64,000 nt of DNA from Croceitalea sp947503285. GTDB lineage: Bacteria > Bacteroidota > Bacteroidia > Flavobacteriales > Flavobacteriaceae. The stretch spans positions 558,001-622,000 of the forward strand of contig NZ_BTGQ01000001.1 in NCBI RefSeq assembly GCF_036985505.1, read 5' to 3'. Each line of letters begins with the position of its first letter. Position 1 is the stretch's first letter. A model generated the notes under the pieces. It had not been told where the DNA came from. It saw only the letters and a program-made list of their open reading frames with translations, and made no database searches. Positions 9,109 through 17,496 of the stretch are shown here, piece by piece. A program made the position numbers and the translations under genes.

Positions 9109-10701
9109 ATGAAAACAAATCAATCACAATTAAAAATTACCTTAAGGGTCTTGTCTATTATGATTTTATTCATCATTGTTGGCTGTAGTAGCGATGATTC
9201 TATGGAACCTGTTGGAGGTTCGGATGATGATGGACCCGTCGGGGAAGAATCCATCAGTGAGGTTATAGCCAATCTTTCTTACGATCCCGACGAGCTTTTA
9301 GGAGTTGTAGGTTCAGGAAGCACTACCAGTCAAAAAGTACCAACGAATACCGTGGATGCCCCTCCCGAATTTGAAAACAATGTCACAACAAATTGTACGA
9401 CAACGACTTATAGTTTAGAAACGAATTTTGAGGATATTGCCATTTTGAAACCGAATGCAGGTATCATTTGGCCAGGGGCATTGGTGAAAATTGATAATGA
9501 CCTTCGTGGTGGACTTCCCACTCCAGTAACATTGGGCAGGGCACCTGTTGATTTGAGGGTAGATTTACCAGGTATTGGAGAAAATGGTAATGTAGCTGTA
9601 GACAACCCTACTTTTAATTCTGTAGATGCTGGTATTGATACGGCGCTGGAATGGTGGAATGCCAATGCCTACGATGAAGGTTACGTAAATGAAGGAAGTT
9701 CATTTACAAGCGAGAAGACGGCTTATAGTTCAAAGCAAGTAAGTTTGGAATTGGGAATTAATATTGAATGGGCCTCATCTGACTTTAGCTCACAACTCAA
9801 TTTTCAAAGCACTAAAGAAAGAAGGGTCGCCAATATGGTATTCAAACAAGTGTTCTATACAGTATCCATGGTTCCACCGGCCTCACCCACCGCAGTGTTC
9901 AATGAAAATTTGAGCTCGCAAGATGTAGCTTCGACTTTTAGTTCGAGTGCACCTCCGGGATACATACAATCAGTGAGCTATGGAAGAATCATCATGTTCC
10001 GATTGGAAACCAATTATGAATCAACTGATGTTCAGCTAGAAGCTGCCTTAGGATATGCCGCAGGAAAAAACAATAGCATTGAAGTGGAGAGCGAAGCAAC
10101 ATTGAAGAGTATTTTGGCCAACTCCAGTATTACAACGGTGGTCATAGGTGGTAATGCCGAAGTGGCAACAGAGGCGGTTACAGCCCGTGACTTTGGAGAT
10201 TTGGCGCCAATCATACAAGGGTCCAATGCGGTGTACAGCAGAGATAATCCCGGATCCCCCATTTCGTATACGGTACGTTTCTTAAAAGACAATACCATTG
10301 CCAAGATGGGGTATACGGATAATTACCAGGCTGAAATTTGCAGTAGTGAAGGTATTCAGCATAGAACGGTTGATTTTATCAATGATACCGGTCGTGATTT
10401 TAGGTTCGCATTGAGTTATGAGAATGAGCTGCAGGGGTCAGGTGGCTCCATTACCAAAGATGATTTGGATAAAACGGAAAATGCTGGTCTTTGGGTGGAT
10501 AGCACTACCAGTGGTTCAATTAAAACCATACAACCACCCAATGGGGCATATAACATCAGAATATGGGTGCAAGATGATGATGAAGCTGATATTTATCAAT
10601 ACGATATAGGGGATACTACTAGCAGCAGTAATAGTTGTCACCGAGCTACTACTGGATTTTTAGGATGTTGCCTAGAAATACAGCGGGTTACCTGTCAGTA
10701 A
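9109..10701 (+). CDS. Cholesterol-dependent-cytolysin-like (CDCL) lipoprotein, thiol-activated cytolysin family
   Basis: A GTG at 9082 is possible, but the ATG at 9109 directly gives MKTNQSQLK, a hydrophobic segment and the lipobox IIVGC (Cys26), so 9109 is preferred; the product is 530 residues. The body matches the thiol-activated cytolysin fold: KQVFYTVSMVPP at about 246 corresponds to the KQIYYTVSV region of true cytolysins, and PPGYIQSVSYGRIIMFRLET at about 282 to their PPVYVSSVAYGR region. The C-terminal domain (about 410-530) is different: there is no tryptophan-rich undecapeptide or Thr-Leu cholesterol motif, and it ends in a Cys-rich stretch (CHRATTGFLGCC). CDC-like proteins of Bacteroidota form pores, some as short/long pairs; no second component lies in the window. 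Followed by a strong terminator, so monocistronic. Confidence 0.85.
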   Translation: MKTNQSQLKITLRVLSIMILFIIVGCSSDDSMEPVGGSDDDGPVGEESISEVIANLSYDPDELLGVVGSGSTTSQKVPTNTVDAPPEFENNVTTNCTTTTYSLETNFEDIAILKPNAGIIWPGALVKIDNDLRGGLPTPVTLGRAPVDLRVDLPGIGENGNVAVDNPTFNSVDAGIDTALEWWNANAYDEGYVNEGSSFTSEKTAYSSKQVSLELGINIEWASSDFSSQLNFQSTKERRVANMVFKQVFYTVSMVPPASPTAVFNENLSSQDVASTFSSSAPPGYIQSVSYGRIIMFRLETNYESTDVQLEAALGYAAGKNNSIEVESEATLKSILANSSITTVVIGGNAEVATEAVTARDFGDLAPIIQGSNAVYSRDNPGSPISYTVRFLKDNTIAKMGYTDNYQAEICSSEGIQHRTVDFINDTGRDFRFALSYENELQGSGGSITKDDLDKTENAGLWVDSTTSGSIKTIQPPNGAYNIRIWVQDDDEADIYQYDIGDTTSSSNSCHRATTGFLGCCLEIQRVTCQ

Positions 10702-10720
10702 GAAGAAATCATATTGGTAG

Positions 10721-10775
10721 CAGTCGGCCGCTCAGGTTGTAGATTCAACAACCTGATGCCGGCTGTTTATTTTTT
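10721..10775. terminator. Strong intrinsic terminator after the cytolysin gene
   Basis: A long hairpin: CAGTCGGC (10721-10728) pairs with GCCGGCTG (10758-10765) with one G-T wobble, and TCAGGTTGT (10732-10740) pairs perfectly with ACAACCTGA (10748-10756), leaving a 7-base loop. TTTATTTTTT follows on the plus strand. It begins 20 bp after the cytolysin stop and sits just before the 3' end of the convergent sugar isomerase gene. Confidence 0.85.
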
Positions 10776-10784
10776 ATCTCACTT

Positions 10785-11804
10785 TTAATGTATGCTATCG
10801 ATAGCCTTATTTAGAAGACTCAATGTAGCGGCAATTCCATCTTCTTCCGAAAGACCGTCACCTTCGTATTCAATACCGATATGCCCTTTGAAATCCGAAT
10901 CTTTTACAATCTTCAACATTCTATAGAAATCGGTATGGATTTCATTCCCTTGCTCATCAAAATGATGTGATTTTGCACTTACCCCTTTGGCATAGGGCAT
11001 TAACTCAGCCATGCCTTTATAGCGATCATACTCATCGAGGCAACCATCCGGTCCACGTTCGATACAGAAATTACCAAAATCGGGAAGGGTGCCTACATTA
11101 TCCATATTTACTTGGGCCATAACCCCGGCCAACCAAGTTCCATTTGAGGAGTATCCTCCATGATTTTCAACGATAACATTAATCCCTTGGGTAGCGCCAT
11201 ACTTGCCCAATTGCGTGAGCCCATCAACGGCATTTGCAGCTACTTCTTCCGCAGTTCCTTCTCCCGCCGCATTGACACGAATGGAATGAGCACCTAAAAA
11301 CTTAGCGATATCCACCCATTTAAAGTGATTTTCTACTGCATGTTTTCTAGTTTCTGCATCCGCATCCCCAAGGTTACCCAATGCATCGCACATGATCAAT
11401 CCAACGGAAACACCTGCTTCTTCACATCGCTTTTTAAAATCGTCCCAAAAGGCCTGATCATCGACTTTTCCGTAGTAAAAAGTGTTTACCAATTCAATGG
11501 AGTTGACGCCGAATTCGGCGGCCATCTTTGGAAAATCCCTTGGGTCGGCATCCCCCAATAAGATGTCATCAGGTGATTCTTGCAACGTTTTTACAAACCA
11601 TTCCCAATATCCCTCTTTCTTTGGCCCCAAAAATGCCCTGTGAAATGACCACTGGGCAAGTGAAATTTGAATGTCAGGTGTTTTCGATGCTGCTTCTTGG
11701 GTCGTTTCGGTCATTTCATTCGATTCGGAATCAGGTGCCGACTTCGTACGGCAAGAGATGATGAAAATGATACTTAATAGGGTAATGATCGTGCTTTGTT
11801 TCAT
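10785..11804 (-). CDS. Sugar phosphate isomerase/epimerase family lipoprotein (xylose isomerase-like TIM barrel)
   Basis: The 339-residue product begins with a lipoprotein signal (MKQSTIITLLSIIFIISC, lipobox IIS-C18). The rest is a single AP-endonuclease-2 / xylose-isomerase-like TIM barrel: ISLAQWSFHRAF at the first strand, GVNSIELVNTFYYG, SVGLIMCDALGNLG, SIRVNAAGEGT, INVIVENHGG (a likely metal-ligand Glu), VGTLPDFGNFC (Asp), VSAKSHHFD and HIGIEYEGD (Glu). These acidic and His residues are in the usual metal-site positions. Exported members in Bacteroidota often sit in sugar-degradation loci, but none is adjacent here. Substrate unknown. Confidence 0.85.
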   Translation of the reverse strand: MKQSTIITLLSIIFIISCRTKSAPDSESNEMTETTQEAASKTPDIQISLAQWSFHRAFLGPKKEGYWEWFVKTLQESPDDILLGDADPRDFPKMAAEFGVNSIELVNTFYYGKVDDQAFWDDFKKRCEEAGVSVGLIMCDALGNLGDADAETRKHAVENHFKWVDIAKFLGAHSIRVNAAGEGTAEEVAANAVDGLTQLGKYGATQGINVIVENHGGYSSNGTWLAGVMAQVNMDNVGTLPDFGNFCIERGPDGCLDEYDRYKGMAELMPYAKGVSAKSHHFDEQGNEIHTDFYRMLKIVKDSDFKGHIGIEYEGDGLSEEDGIAATLSLLNKAIDSIH

Positions 11805-11837
11805 GAAGAAATGATTTAAGGGTTGGTCACCGATTAT

Positions 11838-11859
11838 GAAATACGGTTTTCTGTATTTC
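11838..11859. repeat. 7-bp inverted repeat between mutS2 and the sugar isomerase gene
   Basis: GAAATAC (11838-11844) and GTATTTC (11853-11859) are perfect reverse complements around an 8-base loop, 34 bp upstream of the isomerase start. No T-run follows on either strand. It could be an operator of the isomerase gene or a weak hairpin. Confidence 0.3.
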
Positions 11860-11931
11860 TGTTAAAAATAATAAGTTCCCAACAGAATTTGGTTATGATT
11901 TAAGAGGTAATTGTCCTAAAAGAAGCAATGT

Positions 11932-14103
11932 TCATTTTTTGGCTTCGACCAAATCCAATTGCTCCACGCTTACATTCGTGGTAAATAGGCCATAGTTGAC
12001 TACGGCTTTATTTTTTTCCAACTTATCAATGGTTCCTACAGCTTTTCCGTCAAAGAGGCGCACTCGGTCACCGACTTTGAAAACAGGTCTTGGTTTCGCC
12101 TTTTCAGCTTGAGCCGCTTTTTTCTTGTTGATGACCTTTTCTTTACGGACCTTGACTATTTTTTGTTCCAGCTCATTGGCAACCTGCTTCTTTTGTGCCT
12201 TTTTGGCCTTTGCCTGCTTCGCGGTGGTCTTTTTGCGTTTGCTATTTTCAGTTTCCACAATACGCAACAACTCAGATATCAACGGCCGCTTTTTATTGTC
12301 CAAAAAGTACTTTTCGGCGGCATCGTTCAATTTATTGCCCAAATATATCATGCGCTGGTTGTGGTCATACTGCTCTTGGTAGTTCTCCAACTTCGATTTG
12401 ACCTTGGCGTTAAGCGCTTCCAATTTTTTGGCCTCTTCCCGGGCCTTGGTTTCCTCATCTTGCAAACGGGAACCCGTTTTGGCCATTTTACTACGTTCTT
12501 GTTGTAGTTTTGAAATGGTCGCATCAAAACGGACCTTGCCGCGGTCAATCTTTTTTTTGGCCTTATTAATCAGTGAGTAGGGGATTCCATTTTTCTGTGC
12601 TACCTCAAAGGTAAATGAGCTGCCTGCTTCACCCAAAATCAATTGAAAAGTAGGCTGTAGGGTCTTATTGTCAAAACGCATGTTCGCATTGGCGGCATGT
12701 GGTAGTTCATTGGCCAAAAGCTTTAAATTGGCGTAATGCGTCGTAATGACGCCATATGCGCCCCTTTCGTAAAAGACCTCTAAAAAACTCTCGGCCAGGG
12801 CACCCCCTAATTCCGGGTCTGAACCCGTGCCAAATTCGTCTATCAAAAAAAGTGTTTTGTCGTTGCACTTTTTCAAGAACTGATTCATGTTCTTTAGACG
12901 GTAACTGTAGGTGCTTAAATGGTTTTCAATGGATTGGTTGTCGCCAATATCAGTTAGGATCTTCTCAAAAAAACACACCTTACTCCGTTCATGTACCGGA
13001 ATCAACAAACCGCTTTGTAACATGACTTGTAACAGCCCGATAGTCTTCAACGTAATGCTTTTGCCCCCCGCATTCGGCCCCGAAATGACAATGATTCGAT
13101 TTTTAGGATGCAACTCAATGGTCTGGGGCCATGTCTTTTCCTTTTTTGACTTATTGCTTAAATATAAGAGTGGATGGTAGGCATCACGCAATACTAAATG
13201 ACGTTTTTCAGATAGTTCAGGAAGGATAGCATTGAGTTCTTCAGCATACTTTGCCTTAGCAGAAGTGATGTCAATATGGGTAAAATAGTGCTGGTAATTG
13301 GATAACAATTCTTGATAGGGCCTGATCTCGTTGGTCAGCGCGTTTAGTATCCTTTGGATCTCCTCTTTTTCCTCAAACTCAAGGTTACTGAGTTCTTGAC
13401 TGAATTGCAAGGTGGTCTCAGGAACGATATAAACGATGCTTCCTGTTTTTGAGGCACCCATTACGGTACCCCGTACTTTCTTACGATACATGGCCTTTAC
13501 CGCTAAAACCCTTCTATTATCCACAACCGATTCACGAATCTCATCTAAAAAATCAGCCGTCTGATAGCGGGTCATGGCTGCATTAAAGCTTTGGTTGATC
13601 TTACCACGTACTTGGTTGATCTGGTGACGGATATGTTTCAAATCCAAAGAAGCATCATCGCGGATCTCACCAAACTTATCAATGATATTGTCAATACTAT
13701 TGGGAATGGTAAGGTTCTCTTCAAACAATTCGGCATACGCGAAGAGTAGGGGATAATAGTCTTTAAACTTTTTGAAGAATTTTTTATGCACCGTCACCTG
13801 CCTACACAACGCCCCTATCCTTCTAAAACCGGAAAGCTCTAAAGTCGTGTTTTCGATGTTCAATAACTTCAATTCTTTGGTAATCGCATCAAAACCGTGA
13901 TTGGGGATCCTGTTATCATTCGCAAAAGATGCCAGGTATTCCGACGTTTGTCCTAAAACGGTCAGCAAGGACCCTTGGTCAGCTAAGGGCATTAAATGAA
14001 GTACTTCCTCTTTACCCAACTCTGTATTACATCGGGCCTTTAGTTGCTCCAATACGGTAGGGAACTCTAAGTCTTGAAGTGTTTTTGTGTTTATCTGCTG
14101 CAT
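11932..14103 (-). CDS. MutS2-family ATPase lacking a Smr domain
   Basis: A 723-residue MutS-type ABC ATPase. The core and clamp regions cover about 1-310, with the ATPase around 330-520: Walker A GPNAGGKS, the signature-like STYSYRLKNM, Walker B LFLIDEFGTGSDPE and the switch TTHYANLK. A long charged coiled coil (about 530-670) and a small KOW/SH3-like end (KVGDRVRLFDGKAVGTIDKL) follow. The mismatch-recognition domain I of MutS is absent, as in MutS2. Canonical MutS2 ends in a Smr nuclease domain with an LDLRG motif; none is present here. Family roles include recombination control and rescue of collided ribosomes; which applies without Smr is unclear. Confidence 0.88.
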   Translation of the reverse strand: MQQINTKTLQDLEFPTVLEQLKARCNTELGKEEVLHLMPLADQGSLLTVLGQTSEYLASFANDNRIPNHGFDAITKELKLLNIENTTLELSGFRRIGALCRQVTVHKKFFKKFKDYYPLLFAYAELFEENLTIPNSIDNIIDKFGEIRDDASLDLKHIRHQINQVRGKINQSFNAAMTRYQTADFLDEIRESVVDNRRVLAVKAMYRKKVRGTVMGASKTGSIVYIVPETTLQFSQELSNLEFEEKEEIQRILNALTNEIRPYQELLSNYQHYFTHIDITSAKAKYAEELNAILPELSEKRHLVLRDAYHPLLYLSNKSKKEKTWPQTIELHPKNRIIVISGPNAGGKSITLKTIGLLQVMLQSGLLIPVHERSKVCFFEKILTDIGDNQSIENHLSTYSYRLKNMNQFLKKCNDKTLFLIDEFGTGSDPELGGALAESFLEVFYERGAYGVITTHYANLKLLANELPHAANANMRFDNKTLQPTFQLILGEAGSSFTFEVAQKNGIPYSLINKAKKKIDRGKVRFDATISKLQQERSKMAKTGSRLQDEETKAREEAKKLEALNAKVKSKLENYQEQYDHNQRMIYLGNKLNDAAEKYFLDNKKRPLISELLRIVETENSKRKKTTAKQAKAKKAQKKQVANELEQKIVKVRKEKVINKKKAAQAEKAKPRPVFKVGDRVRLFDGKAVGTIDKLEKNKAVVNYGLFTTNVSVEQLDLVEAKK

Positions 14104-14172
14104 TTTCTTTTTCTAGCGCTGGCAAAGATACGTATTCTGACAGCTTACCATTTATACGGTATGCATGCGTTT

Positions 14173-16449
14173 TTAGCCGGTATATTCAGATAACAGCTTA
14201 TCTAAGGCCTCCACGACCTGTTCGGCATCCGTTTTCGTAAAACACAAGGGAGGTTTGGTTTTTAGCACACTGTCATCCGGACCATCGGTACTAATGAGGA
14301 TATGTCTTTGGCGAAGGCCATTTTTTAGATATTGTGCAAGTTTATGGTGGGTATTGGTAGTACCGGCATGAACAATATCGATTCCTAAAAAAAGTCCTGA
14401 ACCTCTTACATCACCAATGGTCTTGTGTTTTTTTTGTAGCGCTGTAAGCATCTCTTTGTAGTAATCGCCAACAGCTTTGGCATTTTGTTGCAGGCCTTCT
14501 TCTGCTATGACCTCTAAAACCGATAGACCAACGGCGCATGATACGGGATTCCCTCCAAAAGAACTAAAGAACTCCACGCCTTTTTCAAAGGAAGCCGCTA
14601 TTTCATCCGTCGTCACTACAGCGCCGATAGGGTGGCCATTGCCCATAGGTTTGCCTAAAATCACCATATCAGGGATGACACCATGCATTTCAAAACCCCA
14701 AAAATGATCACCCAATCTTCCAAATCCCGTTTGTACTTCATCACTGATACAGATTCCACCTTGCTCCCTAATCATAGGGTAGACTTTTTTTAAATAATCA
14801 GGTGCCAAAGGTATTTGACCCCCACAGCCAACGATAGGTTCGGCAATAAAGGCGGCAATCTGTTCGGTGTTTTTGGCAATCAAGCTTTTGAAATCATCCG
14901 CATAATGCGCTCCCGCTCCAGAACCAGTATAGGCACCCCGAAAAGTATCCGGAAGCTTGGTTTTTATAATATAATCTTTCTGTCCTTGCCCTTTGGCGCT
15001 ATTGAATTTGTAATCGCTTATATCAATGGAAATTTGGGTGTTGCCATGATAACCATGTTCGACAACACAAATCTTTTCCTTTTTGGTATGGGCTTTTGCC
15101 ATTCGAATGGCAAGGTCACTGGCCGCACTTCCAGAATTGACAAAGAAGACCTTATTCAATGATTTGGGGAACTTGGAAAGCAATTTTTCGGCATACTCCG
15201 GTAATAAGTCATAGAGATAGCGGGTATTGGTATTCAATACTGACATTTGTTTTTGGGCAGCCGCCACGACTTTCGGATGACAATGGCCTACATGCGGAAT
15301 ATTATTGTAAGCGTCCAAAAATGTATTCCCCTCTTGATCATACATGTATTGAAACGCGGAACCAGACATAGGGATAGGTTTCATATAACTGACTGATAAA
15401 ATAGAGCTCAGGTGCTTTTGCCTGCGTTTCAAAAGGTCATCCGTAGTACCCTTTTTTTGGTTTTTAAATCCAACCGTACTTCTGAATTCTTGATTCACCA
15501 TTACTGGATTCAACTTAATCCATCGGTATAGCATAGCCCACGCATTTTCTTCACTAACAGCTACATAACTGTTTTCTGGATGCATCCTTTTGGCATAGGC
15601 AGCATTACAAACACTGGTACAAAGCCGTGCGGCAATCAAATAATACAATAGGGCTATTTCATCCTCTTTAAGGGGTACACTATCATGATATCCTTGAAGA
15701 ACCGAACAAGCCCATACCAAAGGGTTATCTTTATCATAAGCGATATAGGTCATGGCAATGGCAACCTCATTGACCAATGGGGCGTAAGTCAGATCTCCGA
15801 AGTCAATGATTCCGGAAACACGTGCTCCTTTTAAGAGTAGATTCCATTCGTTCGCATCATTGTGAATGACTTGTTTGCGAAGCACCGGTAAAAAGGGGGC
15901 TACATGAATCTCATATTGTTGGAAAAAATAATGGACTAGGCTTCGATTTCGTCGATTTTCAATGAACGGTAAAAACTTTTTGTTCAAATGAAAGTGCTGT
16001 AGATCCCACTCCCAGGTGCGTGCCTTTAACACATAATCATCAAACTTTTCGAGTTGTATATCCATTTTTCCCAAGAACGTTCCAATCGATTTGGCGATTG
16101 TTTTAGCGATGGTCACATCACCCACGAAAGTACCTTCTAGAAAAGACAACAGCCTTATAATATTCTTTTTGCCATCAATGACGACCACCTTGAGGTAATT
16201 TGAATCCAATAGTGGAATAGGAACTGGGTAATCGCCGGTATTCGTTTTGGCCAAGTGCAAAAGAACGGTATTCTCAGCAGTAAGTATATCCCATAAAGGC
16301 TTTGTGTACTGGTATGTTTTAAAAATAAAACGATTGGTATTATTTACCACCAAGTAGTTGGCATTGGCATAGCCCACCAATTTTTTGATTTCCGGTGCCT
16401 GAAAACCATATTCCCCTTGTAGCACTTCTTTTAAACCCAAAGCAGTCAA
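14173..16449 (-). CDS. Bifunctional APH-type kinase / class III aminotransferase-fold PLP enzyme
   Basis: A 758-residue fusion. Residues 1-330 form an aminoglycoside-phosphotransferase-like kinase with the catalytic loop VIHNDANEWNLLL and metal-binding IIDFGDLTYAP. Residues about 345-758 form a class III aminotransferase fold: VNSGSAASDLAIRMAKAHTK, EHGYHGNTQ, CISDEVQTGFGRLGDHFWGF and the PLP-lysine loop ILGKPMGNGHPIG. The same pair exists as separate human enzymes, hydroxylysine kinase and phosphohydroxylysine (or phosphoethanolamine) phospho-lyase, so a kinase followed by ammoniophospholyase acting on a hydroxyl-amino compound is the best guess. The start overlaps the stop of the DgcN-like gene by 4 bases. 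Substrate not determined by sequence. Confidence 0.85.
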   Translation of the reverse strand: MTALGLKEVLQGEYGFQAPEIKKLVGYANANYLVVNNTNRFIFKTYQYTKPLWDILTAENTVLLHLAKTNTGDYPVPIPLLDSNYLKVVVIDGKKNIIRLLSFLEGTFVGDVTIAKTIAKSIGTFLGKMDIQLEKFDDYVLKARTWEWDLQHFHLNKKFLPFIENRRNRSLVHYFFQQYEIHVAPFLPVLRKQVIHNDANEWNLLLKGARVSGIIDFGDLTYAPLVNEVAIAMTYIAYDKDNPLVWACSVLQGYHDSVPLKEDEIALLYYLIAARLCTSVCNAAYAKRMHPENSYVAVSEENAWAMLYRWIKLNPVMVNQEFRSTVGFKNQKKGTTDDLLKRRQKHLSSILSVSYMKPIPMSGSAFQYMYDQEGNTFLDAYNNIPHVGHCHPKVVAAAQKQMSVLNTNTRYLYDLLPEYAEKLLSKFPKSLNKVFFVNSGSAASDLAIRMAKAHTKKEKICVVEHGYHGNTQISIDISDYKFNSAKGQGQKDYIIKTKLPDTFRGAYTGSGAGAHYADDFKSLIAKNTEQIAAFIAEPIVGCGGQIPLAPDYLKKVYPMIREQGGICISDEVQTGFGRLGDHFWGFEMHGVIPDMVILGKPMGNGHPIGAVVTTDEIAASFEKGVEFFSSFGGNPVSCAVGLSVLEVIAEEGLQQNAKAVGDYYKEMLTALQKKHKTIGDVRGSGLFLGIDIVHAGTTNTHHKLAQYLKNGLRQRHILISTDGPDDSVLKTKPPLCFTKTDAEQVVEALDKLLSEYTG

Positions 16450-17486
16450 TTTTCAAATATCGCATTGACCAATACTTCCGTTCCGTTACGCACCACGTCA
16501 GTGGTGGGTAATCCGGTAAGTTTTGAGATTTCGTCAATTTTGCCGTGGGCTTCTGCATCCTTTAATCCTACGGTATTTAAGGCAACCCCTATGGTTTTAG
16601 TCAGGGTATGTGCACCACAAACGCTTGCTACGGCCTCATTTAAACGAATAAATTCATCTAAAGGAGGAATTTTAATATGCGATACGGGATAGCGTAAATG
16701 GGTATGGGCCGCTTTATGGCAAAGTATCAGGTGTGTGGGCTGTGAACCTCGAATCAAAGGTAAGGTCGCCGTACTACCTGGATGTGCTAAAGAACCCTGA
16801 CCTTCAATAATAATGATTTCTTTGTCCGCTTGCTCTAAAACGGCCTGTTCCACGGCTCCAGCAGCCTGATCTACCTTGATGGCATCCAAAGGTATTCCAT
16901 TGCCCATAAGGGTAATCCCTATTTGTCCGGTCGGTACGAAACCGACTTTGTTGCCCCTTTTCTTTAAAGCCGCATAAAGTTCAAGGCCTGAGGTCATCTT
17001 ACCTGCTGCCATATCGGTACCGATCATTAAAATACGTTTGTTGTCAAGCTTAGCAGCTTTAGCCGTGGCAATAGGATAGGAGGGAGCCGGTTTTCGAACA
17101 TCCCATATGCCCTGTTCCTTTTGGGTCAAAAAATGGCCAAAACGGGCATTCAGATCATCGTGCAAGCCATTTATCAATGAAAGTCCATTTTTTAGGGCAT
17201 ATGAAATGGGTTCATCCCATGCTGAGGGAAACCGCCCACCAGAGGGGGCGATACCAAGCACAATGATTTCACTACCAAGGGCAACAGCTTTTTCAACGGA
17301 GCCCAAAACCGGAATTTGATAGGGTAAGCCGACCGCTTCTTGCACGGTCATGCCCGCATAGTTGGAATCTATAATGCAGGTTATGGGGTGTTTCGAGAAC
17401 CGCATAAGGCCATAGCCCATTTTTCCTGAATCGTTATCCAAGGCATCTTCCATATAGATGCATAGCTTTTTGGTGGAATCGAACAT
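16446..17486 (-). CDS. dgcN: DUF1611 protein, DgcN-type D-glutamate N-acetyltransferase family
   Basis: Start set at 17486 (MFDSTKKLCIYMED), 10 bp after the dgcA stop; an open frame extends upstream to 17579 inside dgcA but has a poor N-terminus. The 346-residue protein has the DUF1611 plan: an N-terminal Rossmann-like part (IIDSNYAGMTVQEAVG, IVLGIAPSGGRFP) and a P-loop-like C-terminal part with ILMIGTDMAAGKMTSGLELY, IIIIEGQGSLAHPG and ILCHKAAHTHLRYP. Proteins of this family next to a DgcA racemase have been shown to N-acetylate D-glutamate so that DgcA can racemise it to N-acetyl-L-glutamate. The gene order dgcA-dgcN supports that role here; the third gene of the operon is the kinase-aminotransferase. 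Confidence 0.85.
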   Translation of the reverse strand: MFDSTKKLCIYMEDALDNDSGKMGYGLMRFSKHPITCIIDSNYAGMTVQEAVGLPYQIPVLGSVEKAVALGSEIIVLGIAPSGGRFPSAWDEPISYALKNGLSLINGLHDDLNARFGHFLTQKEQGIWDVRKPAPSYPIATAKAAKLDNKRILMIGTDMAAGKMTSGLELYAALKKRGNKVGFVPTGQIGITLMGNGIPLDAIKVDQAAGAVEQAVLEQADKEIIIIEGQGSLAHPGSTATLPLIRGSQPTHLILCHKAAHTHLRYPVSHIKIPPLDEFIRLNEAVASVCGAHTLTKTIGVALNTVGLKDAEAHGKIDEISKLTGLPTTDVVRNGTEVLVNAIFEN

Positions 17487-17496
17487 AAAAAACGTT

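Noticed and set aside
12109..12507. 132-codon frame antisense to mutS2
   Set aside because: It mirrors the charged coiled-coil codons of MutS2 and gives a Leu/Phe-rich product.
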